From Celoporthe dispersa (lineage: Eukaryota; Ascomycota; Sordariomycetes; Diaporthales; Cryphonectriaceae): a DNA stretch of 64,000 bases. Below are positions 1 to 10,605 of this stretch, one piece after another. The notes under the pieces are model-generated. The model searched no databases, was not told where the DNA came from, and saw only the letters and a program-made list of their open reading frames with translations. Positions within the stretch are counted from its first letter, which is position 1. Every line of letters starts with the position of its first letter. The DNA lies in contig WAID01000015.1 in assembly GCA_016584495.1 (NCBI GenBank), forward strand, positions 2,418,501 to 2,482,500, read 5' to 3'. Both the position numbers and the translations under genes were made by a program.

Positions 1-491
1 GAGCGTAAAAGCGTAATATATTTGTGAAAATTAGGTACTATTATAAATCCAGCAGAAAGTATCATGTCAATCCTCAGGCTGAAGAATAATATTAGGTAGG
101 CGAGAAGGTTTCTTCTGATTGAGGAGAGTAATTAGCGCACGACCCAACGCCGAGCATGTAGAAATCAGCATCTTCGATATCGACACAGACAGTGCACTTA
201 TAAATAATATATAAAATATATATATATCTGAATATACATGTGTACTTATATATGCATGTCTACTTGGCTGCGTGCATATGAACCACAACAAGCATCTCTT
301 GCCGCCTTCCTCTTCAGGTCTAGCTAGAGATCCCCAATACTGCCGCTGAGGTGGACCGGTCTCCACTCAAAAAAGTTCCCAGAGATGGTCTGTTCTACCT
401 CTCCCGCCGTGAATAGACGACCGAATCTTCTTGCGAGTTCATACAACAATGCAACTCCGTTCATTGCCATAACCCACCACAACAACAGAGA
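1..491. other. Gene-free left edge
   Basis: No supported gene. The stretch is AT-rich around 200-250, with a short run of alternating TA. Open frames here are short and show no family motifs. It probably holds the promoter of the SMAP-domain gene starting at 492 and perhaps the 3' flank of a gene outside the window. Confidence 0.5.
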
Positions 492-1948
492 ATGTCTGCG
501 ACAGACGGCGCCAGCAACTTCGAGGGGCTGCATCCCGACAGACTGAAGGGTTTGACCTCGGCTCAAGGTATTTATTTATCTACAACGCTCCGTTGCCCTT
601 GTTGCTTCGTCACACCGGACACTGCGAAAGAGCACCGAAGGGCTACTGTCTCTACGTCTTCCCCTCTCACACATAAACACACCACATCATCACCATCACC
701 CCTTCAAATACCAAAGTTAACACCTCCATCCCACCACAGGTGATAAGAATGCCTACCACAGAGAACACGAGCGCCAGCAGCGCGCCCTCCTCCGCAAAAA
801 CAAGCGCCACGAAAAAGCCGAAGCAAAAGTCGCCCGCAAGGCTAACGTGCAGCGCGCCGGCAAGTGGACCGGCGAGCGCAGGGAGGCCGATAAGCTCAAG
901 AAGAAGGCCAGCCGGGCGGTCAAGGCCGAGAAGACACGGCGGCGCGGGCAGCTGGAAGAGCAGGCAGAGCGGATCCTGTCCGAGGCGGGCAAGGCGCTGG
1001 TGAGGCGGAAGGCCGTGGAGGCGCTGCGGGAGGAGGAGAATGAGGTTGTGCAGCAGCTGCGCAAGAAGGAGACGGTAAACCTCACTCCTCTTGAGGAGGC
1101 CGGTTTTGACGGCTCCGAACCCGACGAGGCCGTGATCGAGGAAGCGCCAGAGAAAGCCGATAAGATGAACAAGAAGGAGAAGAAGAAGTCAAAAAAGTCC
1201 AAGTCTACCAAGGAGGCCGTCGAGGAGGAAGAGGACAGAGAGGCCCAGCCGGTAGAGGCATCCTCAAAGAAAGAGAAGAAGGACTCCAAGAAGAAGTCCA
1301 AGAGGCCTGACGAACCTACACTAGAGGACCAGCCAAGCGCAGAGTCAACCAAGAAGCGCAAGAAGGACAAGAAGTCCAAGAAGGGGCCCAAGGAAGAAGT
1401 CAAGGCAGAGGTCCTGGCGGCGGGTGCAGAGGAGGCTATGAAGTCCGCCAAGAAGGACAAGAAGCGCAAGCGAGACGCGGACGCTGAGGTGGCCGAGGAG
1501 GTATCGTCTAGCAAGAAAGCAAAGAAGGCCAAGAAACGGGAGCGAGACACCGATGCCGCGGCGAAGGAAGCAGAGGCCGAGGAGGAGGAGGGGAAGCCAT
1601 CCAAGAAGAAGGCGAAGAAGGACAAGTCCAAGAAAGAGAAGAAGTCCGCTGAAGCAAAGGGAGACGACAGAGGACAACTCCGGCGCCGCCGTATCTGAGG
1701 CTGACGCGCAGAACTGGAACGTGAGCGAGCTGGAAGGCGGTGCTGCGCGACAGGCTAAGTTCCTCCGACTTCTCGGGGGCAAGCATGCCGGTGTGTCGGC
1801 GACGGCGGGCAGGGGCGGTGCCGGGTCATCATCATCTCGCGCACACCTCGATATCAACAAGGTCTCCAGCGAGCTGGCGCAACAGTTCGAGGCGGGTCGC
1901 AAGATGAAGTGGGAGATGGGCGGACAGCACAAGGGACTCGGTGCATAA
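492..1948 (+). CDS. Lysine-rich nucleolar protein with C-terminal SMAP domain (KNOP1-like)
   Basis: Two exons, 492-567 and 740-1948, joined by a GT-AG intron ending in CACAG. The predicted protein is about 427 aa. Exon 1 encodes MSATDGASNFEG and exon 2 resumes with GDKNAYHREHERQQR. The middle third is almost pure Lys/Glu with repeated KKxKK and KKDKK blocks, as in nucleolar basic-acidic proteins. The last ~75 residues (NWNVSELEGGAARQAKFLRL, then LLGGKHAG, then WEMGGQHKGLGA) match the small acidic protein-like (SMAP) domain at the C-terminus of KNOP1-type proteins. Reading through requires removing one G from the GGG at 1659-1661; without this the frame ends at 1698. By analogy it should be nuclear/nucleolar; its molecular role is unknown. 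Confidence 0.8.
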
Positions 1949-2427
1949 GCTTAGGCGTTGGTTAAAAAATTCACTTGGAATTCATATGCGAATGTCGACA
2001 TCTTCCTAGCATTTTTTTTTGCCGTGTCCAACACACAGCAGATCAAGTTGAGATGAACAGAATATCAATTGTTTCGAGCGTGTCCTGGTCCTCCCTTGGC
2101 CCAGGCCTCGCGAATCCTTCTTTTATTTCCTCTCCCCTCGCAAGAGGACAGAAGCCATGTATGCTGTGATAGCGATCATATAAACTCCGTCCAGCCATCC
2201 CATGCGCCTTGCCAGCGTTTTTTTGCCCAGCTGTCCCCAGATTCTTCGGGAAAAGTCCCCCCGATCGGACCCTCGAGGGGGCACCACCCACAACGTGTCC
2301 GCGCACGCTACCACCAACACATGCATGTGCATACACCTATTCCTTCATCCGCGCACACACAACATCGGCTCCTTTTCGGGGCCATCACGCCACACCAATA
2401 ACTCCCTCTGGTATCAACATGTCCCGC
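1949..2427. other. Convergent intergenic region (3' flanks)
   Basis: Lies between the 3' ends of the SMAP-domain gene (+) and the RAMP4 gene (-). It should hold both 3' UTRs. No coding signal beyond chance frames was seen. Confidence 0.5.
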
Positions 2428-2864
2428 TCATCGGCTGCCGAAGAAGATGCGGGAGAGGACCTCGAATATTATACCACCGAAGACGATGAACGCAAGGACG
2501 CCTATTTTGTTTCGAGAGACGATCTGTTAGGTGGTCTACTCTTGCTCGGTGCAGGGGGGGAAGGGGGGAGGGTGGTCATGAGAGCTGCGCGTACCGAGCC
2601 AGACGGGGGAGATGGGCGACTTTGTGACCTCCTTGTTCCTCTTCTTGAGCTCCTCGCTGGACTTGCCGCGGCGGGCGTCCTGCTCCTTGGCGAACTTGGC
2701 GTTGGCGCGTCGTTGTTGGGGTGTTTGCGCCTGGACGAGAACAGAGCCGGGTCAGTCCTCTGGTTCGCTGCTGCAAGGGATGGGAGGGGAGGGAGGGGGG
2801 AAAGGGCAATGCGCCTGGAGGAGGAAGGCGCGCATGTGAAAGCTTGCGGGTAGGGAGTTACCAT
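2428..2864 (-). CDS. YSY6: Stress-associated ER protein (RAMP4/SERP, Ysy6 family)
   Basis: A small gene seen only after joining three exons on the minus strand: 2864-2862 (just the ATG), 2730-2595 and 2501-2428, giving 213 nt and a 70-residue protein. The start is ATG followed at once by a GTAACT donor; exon 2 begins AQTPQQRRANAKFAKEQ. Family marks are the basic N-terminus, the SPISPVWL segment, and one C-terminal transmembrane helix (GVLAFIVFGGIIFEVL) ending FFGSR. Family members are tail-anchored ER proteins that associate with the Sec61 translocon and stabilise nascent membrane proteins during ER stress. The length is normal for the family (65-75 aa). Both introns are GT-AG with conserved phases, so the model is firm. 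Confidence 0.93.
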
Positions 2865-3625
2865 TGTATAAAGTCTGGCCTCAGGAGAAGGAAGAGGAAC
2901 GGGGTTGAGTAAGGTAAGAAGGAGAAGAGGATAGTATACTAGGTCGAACGTTGCTTGGGAGAGGAAGTGAATGGAGGTGGTGTTCGTCGGGGCACCCGGT
3001 TGGCAGCGGAGGAGGGGAGTTGAAATAGGGAAGCTCGTCGGGAAGGGACAGATCGCCTTGTCCCTTTGCTGCAGGTTGCCTAAAGAAGCAGACTCTTGTA
3101 AGGGCAAGTAGGTAGGAGATCGGCCGAGCTGGTTTGTTTCTTTTTGTTTCTCTGAATGGAGGACCAATCCTGGAAGAAATTCTTTGGAGAGAGAGAGAGA
3201 CAGAGCCCACACTCACCACCCCTTGCTTGGTTTCGATCAATCAACTGACCAGATCTCCCGAAATTCTGGCAGACGTGTCGTCTAAACTCGAACGAACTCT
3301 CCCCCCCTGCAGCCTGTAGCCGGCACTCTAGACACACCTCGACTCCGCACTCACAGGGGCATCACCCTTGACTCCCATGCGCGGCTAGCAGAGCCGAGGT
3401 GGGGTGGAAAAAGGGCCCTGAGATTACGCTAGGCCCAAGGTTGATGGAGCTCTGCTTGTGCAGTGACCTCACCTGCAATTTTCACCAAAGGGTTTCGGTC
3501 CTCTCCACAATCAACCACAACTCTTTTCATGTGAACTGACACCTTTCAAAGACACAAGAGAGGAGTAGCTCCTCTCTCTCTCTCTCTCTCTCTCTCTTAT
3601 ATTGTGTTCTCAGCATATCTCAATC
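2865..3625. other. Divergent promoter region
   Basis: Lies between the 5' ends of the RAMP4 gene (-) and the mitochondrial protein gene (+). No coding evidence. It carries polypurine/polypyrimidine tracts including a CT microsatellite just before the 3626 start. Confidence 0.5.
3571..3597. repeat. (CT)n microsatellite
   Basis: About 13 uninterrupted CT units, ending some 30 bases before the ATG at 3626. Pyrimidine tracts of this kind are frequent in fungal promoters and 5' UTRs. Confidence 0.9.
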
Positions 3626-4471
3626 ATGAATTCAAGAGCCGTGTCAATAGCCAGCCGGCAGATACGGCCCTCACCAAGAACCCTCACCTCAAGAGCACCA
3701 GCACTACGACGATTCGCCTCGTCAGATAGGCAGCCTTCCAATGTTGTAAGTTGATGACGATGATGAGTGATGCTTGTTTTCTCCTGTTGACTCATCCCCC
3801 TCCCCCTCCCCATCTTGACCCTTGTCCTTACTACTCAACCTGCTGACACCTGTCCTCTCAACCCTCCAGGCAGTATTCTACAAGACCTTCACCAGACCTG
3901 TCGCCAAGGTTCTGCTGATGGCAGTCTTCACCTACCAGCTGGCCTACTGGGGCTGGGTAAAGCTAGAGCAAGACGAGGTCCGTGCTGACCGTGAAGGTGT
4001 GTGCATATGTTTATTCCCCACCTTCTTATTTGACTCATCAAACTAAATAAAGGACGTTCTCTTAATTGACTTCACAGCACAGCTGAGATTGTCGCCCTAG
4101 AGTCTGCAGTAGCCTGGATGACCAGGGACGATGCCCTCAAGATCCAGACCTTGGCCAACCTCCGCCGCCACGGGATCGACCCGGCCGCGCTGAACCTAGA
4201 GCGGTTTGCGACTCTTGCCAGACAGTCCCCGACCGAGCGGCAGAGGGCGGTGCAGGAACTTACGGAGGCCGTCCAGGCCCGGGTTCGCAGGACCGGCGGT
4301 GCGGGCAGCGGGAAGGAGGTGGCATCCAACAGGGAGTTCAGCGTCGAGGGGTACCAAGAGCGGCTGGCCGATCTGGAGAGGCGGTTCGAGCAGGAGCTGT
4401 CGAGGGTGCCAGAGCAGATGCCTGAGCCTGTGAGGGCAGGGCAAAAGCCCTCCTGGTGGAGTTGGAGATAG
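3626..4471 (+). CDS. Mitochondrial single-pass membrane protein (possible INA17/INA22-type ATP synthase assembly factor)
   Basis: Three exons, 3626-3745, 3870-3996 and 4083-4471 (636 nt, 211 aa), with GT-AG introns in consistent phase. The first ~35 residues are rich in Arg/Ser with no acidic residues until position 35, which is a typical mitochondrial presequence ending in RRFASS. A segment beginning VFYKTFTRPVAKVLL leads into a transmembrane helix (LLMAVFTYQLAYWGW). A mostly helical charged domain follows, ending SWWSWR. This topology fits small inner-membrane assembly proteins of the INA17/INA22 type, but I recognise no diagnostic motif, so the name is tentative. At 4081-4082 the second AG of CACAGCACAG must be used; the first gives an early stop. 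Confidence 0.7.
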
Positions 4472-4705
4472 GAAGCAGAGGAACGACGTGGGCCCCATCC
4501 CTGATATGCTGGCGACGAGGTCACAACTCAGCATAAGGTGGAAGGGACGTTTCAGAAAACAGTGCTTGGCTTTGTCAGGCAATGTTCAGGAAGGTTAATG
4601 GCTTTTCATGTTGATGAAACCGAGGTCTCCTTCCCCTCCCCCCTCTCCCATCTCTCTTCTTCGTCATACACACACCTATGAAACGCAACGACAGCCACAT
4701 TCTCG

Positions 4706-6050
4706 TCAGAGCCCACCCATCCTGAAAAGAAAGACGGCCAGGGTAGCAGGAGGGACAGCCACGGCCAGAGACCCAATACCCATCCCGCCTGGCACGTCCG
4801 CCCGCAGACCTGACCACAGGACACCGGCTACGACGCTCGCCACGATGGTGACCAGACACACCCAGAAGATGACCACGCGGTTGGGGCCCTCGATGACATG
4901 GATGCCCCACGCGTCCGACCCGAGCGTGCCGTCTGCGATGACCCGCGTGCGCCGTTTCTTGGGTAGCCGCGGGAGCCAGTGGTTACGCAATGGGCTGATG
5001 TCCCCCTCCTCATGCTCGAGGTAGTGAATAAAGACCTCCGGGGGCATGGGGGCGGCTTTATATCGCTCGGGACATAGTCGTACTCGGTCCTGTTCGTGGG
5101 GATGCAGTCTTGCTCGCAGATAGAGACGTAGCCGTTGCGAAGGTCCCAGAGCTGGAACTATTATGACCAATGGTCTCTTCAGCCGAGGCTAGGCGGGGGA
5201 GTGATATAGATGTTGCCACACCAGGGGTTCAGGGAGCCTTCTTACCTTCACAAACTTCAAGGTCACCGGTTTCACCAAGGCATGAAACCTCGAGCGGAAA
5301 CCCCTAACTTCCAGATACTTCTCGCGCATCTTCAGGAAGGCCTGAGAGTCGAACACGATCTGGGATGTCTCGATTTCGGCGAGCGTCTTATAAATGTCCC
5401 CGGTATTGACGCACATTGCCAGAAAATTTGGTGTCAGGGCACTGTTCACCTGTCCAACGCCAGTGTTGCCGCCACCACCCCCCGGCACTATATGTGTCGT
5501 ATTGGCTGATCGGCTCATACCTGCAGGGACAGAGCCTGCCCCGTTGGAGCTATTGCAGCCTCTGCTCGTCCCGCTCGACGCGCCATGAGTCGTGGTGGAA
5601 GAGCTGCTGTTGCTCGCAGAGGCACGTCCTGACTGTTGCATGACCAGGAGCTCTAGGAGCCGCAGAGGCCTCTTGAGTTCCCTCTCCAGCTCATCCAGTT
5701 CCTTGGTGTCTGACGGGAAATCGCCATACAACGCTGAACCGCAGTGCTGGGGGAGGGGAGGGGGAGGGGAGTTCCAAAACGTCAGTGAAGAAGCGTACCT
5801 CGAAGACCTGGGAAGGGAAACTCACACAATCCCACTCGATACGTCTGAACCCAGATCGCAGCTTGGGTCTCCACCATCTAGGCCTCCTGAGGATCTTCCT
5901 CCTCCAATACTTGAACTTACTTCTGTGATTCGGAGACAATGGGCTGGTCCCTTCCCTCGGTGGCGGCGAGGGTCCTGGTCCCGGGCCCTTGCGTGTTCGG
6001 TCGTCTCGCCTACGTTGGGCATCGGCATGTTGCTTCGTATAAGTCCGCAT
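4706..6050 (-). CDS. Fungal-specific membrane protein with CHCG motif and WGIHVIEGPN signature
   Basis: Three exons on the minus strand, 6050-5826, 5746-5246 and 5157-4706, about 392 aa. Exon 1 is basic (KFKYWRRKILRRPRW) and runs into RRIEWDC, continued in exon 2 by HCGSALYGDF. This short Cys cluster followed by LYGDF is a recurrent feature of a Pezizomycotina-only family. A Ser/Gly/Asn-rich linker follows, then FQLWDLRNGYVSICEQDC, a C-terminal WGIHVIEGPN block, and two transmembrane helices (IFWVCLVTIVASVVAGVLW and GIGSLAVAVPPATLAVFLF). Function is unknown. One missing G in the run 5048-5052 (plus strand) breaks the frame between SDIKPPP and MPPEVFIHYL; restoring it makes the summed exon length a multiple of three. 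The first Met lies inside the 3' end of the upstream isochorismatase-like gene, so the true N-terminus, or a fusion with that gene, is open. Confidence 0.72.
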
Positions 6051-6831
6051 GAGTGGAAAGTGCCTTGTCCTTTCCCTTACGCGTAGCTCTGATGATAGCT
6101 ATGATCTCCGTTGCACCTGGCGTGGAAGGGCGCTTTCCGCTTCCTAAATCTCCCAGGATGCGCATAAATTCATGAGAAATGGCCAGTTCACACTGAGCCC
6201 TGGTCCAAAGGATCTGCATAGCGAACATGACCGACATCTCGTCTCGATGTCCACAGCAATCCTTCACAATCGTAACATCGAAGCCATATCTCCTAGCCGT
6301 CAGCGCAGTCGCGTACACGCTTACGTTGAGCAGGGCGCCGCAGATGACCAGTTTCCCCACGGACAGCAACTCCAATAGGCCAGGCAGCTGGTCGGACTGG
6401 AAGGCGGAGTAGTAGGTCTTGGTCAGCACGTAGTCCTCGGACGTCTGGGCCTCCCTGATGGCGCGAGCCAGCTGCGCGCCAGGAGTTCCTTTCCGGACGT
6501 AGGTAGCACCGTTGCTGAGGAAGGCATCCGGATCTTCAATGGGGGCGCTGCTGGGTGGTACTTTGTAAATGTAGCCCAATGAGTTCCTAGTACAGATCTG
6601 CCTTCTTCCAGCAAAGCGGTGAGCCTCGAATTCGCTCCGTATCCAGATGACGACCCCTCCGGAGGCACGGACTACCTGTGCGAGCTTGACGATGTTGTCG
6701 ATCATCCCAGGCGGCTTGCAGACCGGCAACATGCCGTTCGTGAAGAGGAAATCGTTCTGCAAGTCCAGGGCCAGCAGTGCTATCCGTCCCGGAGCGCCAT
6801 AGTGGCCAGTGGGTGCTGTGAGGAGGGACAT
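6010..6831 (-). CDS. Isochorismatase-like cysteine hydrolase family protein, catalytic Cys replaced by Ser
   Basis: A single intact exon of 273 aa from ATG at 6831. The N-terminal strand LLALDLQNDF carries the family's catalytic Asp (D23). KTYYSAF supplies the catalytic Lys (K138). At the nucleophile position, where the family has a G-x-x-T-N-x-C-V pattern, this protein reads GALLNVSVYATAL, so S171 replaces the Cys; C164 is nearby but offset. The core Rossmann-like isochorismatase fold is otherwise complete. The family hydrolyses vinyl ethers, amides or nicotinamide through the Cys thiolate, so this protein is probably inactive in that chemistry or altered. The last ~40 bases overlap the downstream minus-strand gene in another frame. 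A TGC to AGC change needs one base, so sequencing error cannot be excluded. Confidence 0.85.
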   Translation of the reverse strand: MSLLTAPTGHYGAPGRIALLALDLQNDFLFTNGMLPVCKPPGMIDNIVKLAQVVRASGGVVIWIRSEFEAHRFAGRRQICTRNSLGYIYKVPPSSAPIEDPDAFLSNGATYVRKGTPGAQLARAIREAQTSEDYVLTKTYYSAFQSDQLPGLLELLSVGKLVICGALLNVSVYATALTARRYGFDVTIVKDCCGHRDEMSVMFAMQILWTRAQCELAISHEFMRILGDLGSGKRPSTPGATEIIAIIRATRKGKDKALSTHADLYEATCRCPT

Positions 6832-7834
6832 GACTTTGCTAAGAGAGATAAGCTGCGAAGAGCACCAAACCTAGCCGCTGGAGGCCATCATTCCCAGCTA
6901 GCAGGCTGCGAACGTACGATTGAGTGAAGTGAGCCTTGAGTCGGGGGCCTTGAGAGTTGTTGGGAGGGGGTTGGGGGGTTCAAGCCAGGCCCAAGGAGGT
7001 CGAAGGATGACCAAATGTATGTCACTTGCACTTCTGGTCCGTGAGTGGTGTCACCTTGAATAGGGGCTGCACTAGAGGTTGAGATGGTGTGATGAACCGC
7101 CTATTCATGCAGGTTTGAACTGCTCCAGGTAAACCAACGCCGTAGACCCACCAAACTACACTTTGGGGAGCAGCCAGCACGTCCTAACTACCTGATTTTG
7201 CAGTGGTCAACATGCAGCCGACCATTGAGGGGCAGAGACAGGAATCAGAGCTAATGATGCACAGATGGACCGCCACTTGAGCTGCGTGTCAGATCTGTGC
7301 AGCTTTTAGAAACAGGAGGCCTTGGCAGGTCTAGCTTGCTAAGTGGTTGAGGCTTTCTACGGAAGGAGTAGACGCTCCGTGGGGCGTTCTTGCGTACAGC
7401 TGTCCGACCCATTTCTAGACGGCAGTCGCGAATCTCGTGATGACTCCCACCTCCTTCCTCTTTCTCGAAATACCGTGCAGCTTCCACTGTACGACACTGG
7501 ATACTTAGCAGGTAACCAATCAACCACTATAAGAACGCTTCGCAGAGGCGTGCTCCTCGAGCACCTCAGATAGACACCGATATCAAACTGCAATGCTTGT
7601 AAGTCGCTGATAGAAAAGGAAGATCATAATTTTAGGAGACGTATGATGCCAGACCGTGATGCTCATCCATGCTTCCCATAACAAGTCTGAGGGGATCTGT
7701 AGCGTCTCGACTGGCTCCTGAATCCACCTTCCCTGCTCGGAAAAGACACAGACCAACAGAACGAGGGGGTTACTGCCCTAGGTTTAAGATCTTGGGGGTC
7801 TGCTGTTGACTCAGAAGCGCAAAGCCACTAGAGC
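6832..7834. other. Intergenic, about 1 kb
   Basis: Contains the promoter side of the isochorismatase-like gene and the 3' flank of the lipase gene. I see no coding exons, tRNA or repeats. Confidence 0.5.
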
Positions 7835-8924
7835 TTAGAGTCCACCTTGCCCTCCTCTGCCTCCCCCCTTCCCACCGTCCTTGGGCGACTCGCCTCCTTC
7901 GCTCCCCTTCACACCTGCCTGAGCCTGCCCCTCGTCACCACCACCACCACACCTCTTCAGAATCCATTCCTTAACGTCCTCATAAAACTCCTCCCTGCCC
8001 ACCTCGGCGTGCAGCTGATGCAGCCACCCCTCATACGTCTTAAACGTCTTGTCCTCCACCTGCGTCTGCCGGTCAAACCACTTCTTGCTCTCCGGATAGC
8101 TCGTGGCGATGTCCTTGTCGCCGTGCCCGAACCACAAGCTCTTCACCTTAGGGCTCAGCTTCAGCTTCCCGCTCGCCAGGTCGGCCGTGCGGTCCAGGAG
8201 CCCCGCCAGGCCCTCGAGCGTGCCCGTGTCGTGGCATAAGACGTCCTCCTGCAGGCTCTGCTGGACGGCCGGGTCGCGCGACAGATACTCGACGGGGATC
8301 GGGTTGGCGAGGTGCATGTGGGGAAGGACGCGGCCGGCCAGCCGGCCCGCGAAGACCTTCAGCGCGCTGGGCTTCTCCTTGTCATCAAAGGCCACGAAGG
8401 GCGCCTCGAGTAGCCAGCCGCGCACGGGCGCCACCACGCTGGCGTCGTACTCGGGGGTGCTCGCCAAAGCCAGGACCTCGCCACCGCCCATGCTGTGGCC
8501 CATAACGAAGAGCGGCGTAGAGGCCATGGGCGGGGCGGGGATGACGACCTGCGTGATGAAGGCGGCGATGTCGCTGAGGACCTGGCTGGTTGGGCCCGTC
8601 AGGCCGCGCTCGGCGGGTTTGCGGACGGACTGGCCCCAGCCGCGCTGGTCGAAGCCGTAGACGGCGATGCCGGAGGAGGCGAGGAAGGGGAAGAAGCCGT
8701 AGTACCGGCCGAGGTGGTCGCTAAAGCCGTGAATGAAGACAAGCTTAGCAACAGTAGGCGTGGTATCGTCGGGCTGAGCGTATGTTAGTGGTGTGTTTAG
8801 AGTGTGTGGGACTGTAGAATAAAGGGGGCGGTGGGTGATGAGAATATGGAGGACTCACGAGCCATGTCTTTCTATACAGGCGAACGTTCCCGACCTGGAA
8901 CTCGCCCTCTACCTCTTGAACCAT
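7835..8924 (-). CDS. Monoacylglycerol lipase-type alpha/beta hydrolase
   Basis: Two exons, 8924-8859 and 8773-7835 (334 aa). Exon 1 reads MVQEVEGEFQVGNVRLYRK, the usual fungal MGL N-terminus. Exon 2 has the oxyanion segment FIHGFSDHLGRYYGFF, the GFDQRGWGQS turn, and the nucleophile elbow GHSMGGG with Ser near residue 116. GHGDKDIA carries the likely acidic residue and the C-terminal GWLHQLHAEV the likely His. The family (yeast Yju3, mammalian MGLL) cleaves monoacylglycerols to glycerol and fatty acid, on lipid droplets and membranes. The protein ends in an unusual Gly/Lys-rich tail. An internal Met at 8527 is not the start, because the conserved N-terminal strand lies upstream of it. Confidence 0.9.
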
Positions 8925-10605
8925 CCCGTAGAGCCTGACCTCTATCGCCTATGTGTGAAAAAGAGTTGCTTGGTTGATGATGGTGAGCTGTGAGAAATAC
9001 CTCGCCGCCTTCGTCCTTGGAGGAGTGGATGATGATGATGGACGTATATGAGAGGACTCCTCTAGGCTTGTAGATAGAAACTGTGGTCTCGAGAAGGAAT
9101 ATGGAAGGAGCACAGCAGGTAGTGAGAGACTCGTTTCCTTTTTAGATGGATAGGTTAGTTCTCCGAGGCAATCGAACCCAAGTGCTGGCTGGCTGAGTAT
9201 AATTCCCGCCTCTTTTCGCCCTCAAAACCCCGCCGCGGCTGTTTTGGCCTCCAGAGTGCTGCTGCGGTGCCTGTGCCTGTTCCAAGTCTCCACTAGAGAA
9301 GGATCCGGCCCGCTCGTTTACTTTTGTTTAGCGATGAATCCCCCCGTATCTCGACCGCACACAAGATTGGTCTGTTTGCGAGCCCTAGAAACGAAGCAGG
9401 AGCCTAAAGCGTCCTCGAGGAGGGATATAGCCAAGGTACTGATTGTACTTATCTGTGTAAGTAGACAGAGTCACATACCAGAGAGGGAATAAGAAAGATA
9501 GAGAGATGAAGAACACCCAGGTTTCCAGGCCCCCCCCCCCACCAAAATACACAGCCGCGGCTTACCGAGCCCCTAAGTACCGAGCGAGACCCGGGCTCAC
9601 ATGCCTGGCGCCTCTTTGGTTTCATATACATAAAGTTTGATCAGACTTTGTAGATAGATTAGATAGACAGAATCCGAGAAGTCATTTTACACCCTCCATG
9701 TACAAGAGTAATGTTAAGTGGACCAGTACGGTCTTCTTTTCTGCCTGGCATGCCTTGACACGTCCCCCTCGTATGACGATAAATAATCCCAAACTTGGCA
9801 GTGCTGCGTCTGCCTGTCTGTGCCTGTCTGTCTTTGACCGCCAGTTCACTTGCATCTTATCATTTGCCATGTTGGCACACGATCTTCTACCTCTCCTAAC
9901 CTCTTCTCGACTCCTGACCTGCCCATTCCTACGTAGACAGACTTCTGTCGGCTTTCGCGCTACTACAAGTCACCGTAAATTCTAACACCGTCTTATCCAT
10001 GCGGTTTGCCATACCAAGCCTCTGACGTGCTGAGACTTGGTATCCGCAGTGCATCACGATCAACGATCGCACGCACAGTGTGATGGCCAAACGAACATGA
10101 TTCTCATGAAGAAAATCAAACAACAGAAACAATACAATTAACCTGAGTAGTCTGCGCAAATGAAAGGCGGTAGGTAGTCTAGCCCACCCAAGACCCTACC
10201 TTCGATCCAAGAGGGGAATCACAATCCTTTCCATTCAGTTTTCCAGTCCACGTATAAGCCCAACCAGACCTTGCCCAGAAGTAGATGAGAGGCAAGAAAG
10301 AGGAAGAAGTAGAAGCATCCAATTCTGCCCATCCAAACCAGGTGCATGACGCCCCCCTTAGCTGTCCTCGGTCGTATACCCAATCGTGTAGCTCGTATGC
10401 TTCATCAAGCATGATGAACCTGTGTACCCGGAACGCCGAAAAAGCAAGCGAGAAAGCTTCCCTCCGCACACAGCGGCCGCCAGCATGACCACGATCGAAC
10501 TCCTCTCCCTTTCCATTGTGAAATTAAGGCAGAAGAAAAGTCAGAGCAGATACGCCATTACGTCGCCAACAAGAAAAATTCATATTACAAATCCCCAAAT
10601 TTTCA
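8925..10605. other. Intergenic, about 1.7 kb
   Basis: Lies between the lipase promoter and the 3' end of the RFX gene. It includes an 11-base C run near 9531. Short open frames show no recognisable families or codon pattern. Part of it is likely the long 3' UTR of the RFX gene. Confidence 0.5.

Noticed and set aside
2209..3212. Long open frames on both strands over the RAMP4 locus
   Set aside because: They are Pro/Ser- or Gly/Leu-rich shadows; only the spliced minus-strand RAMP4 model has family motifs.
6010..8924. Secondary-metabolite cluster around the isochorismatase-like and lipase genes
   Set aside because: No synthase, P450, transporter or cluster regulator nearby; neighbours are housekeeping genes.
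9165..9185. GGGTTCGATTGCC on the minus strand resembling a tRNA B box
   Set aside because: Flanking bases do not form a T-arm or acceptor stem and no terminator T run follows.
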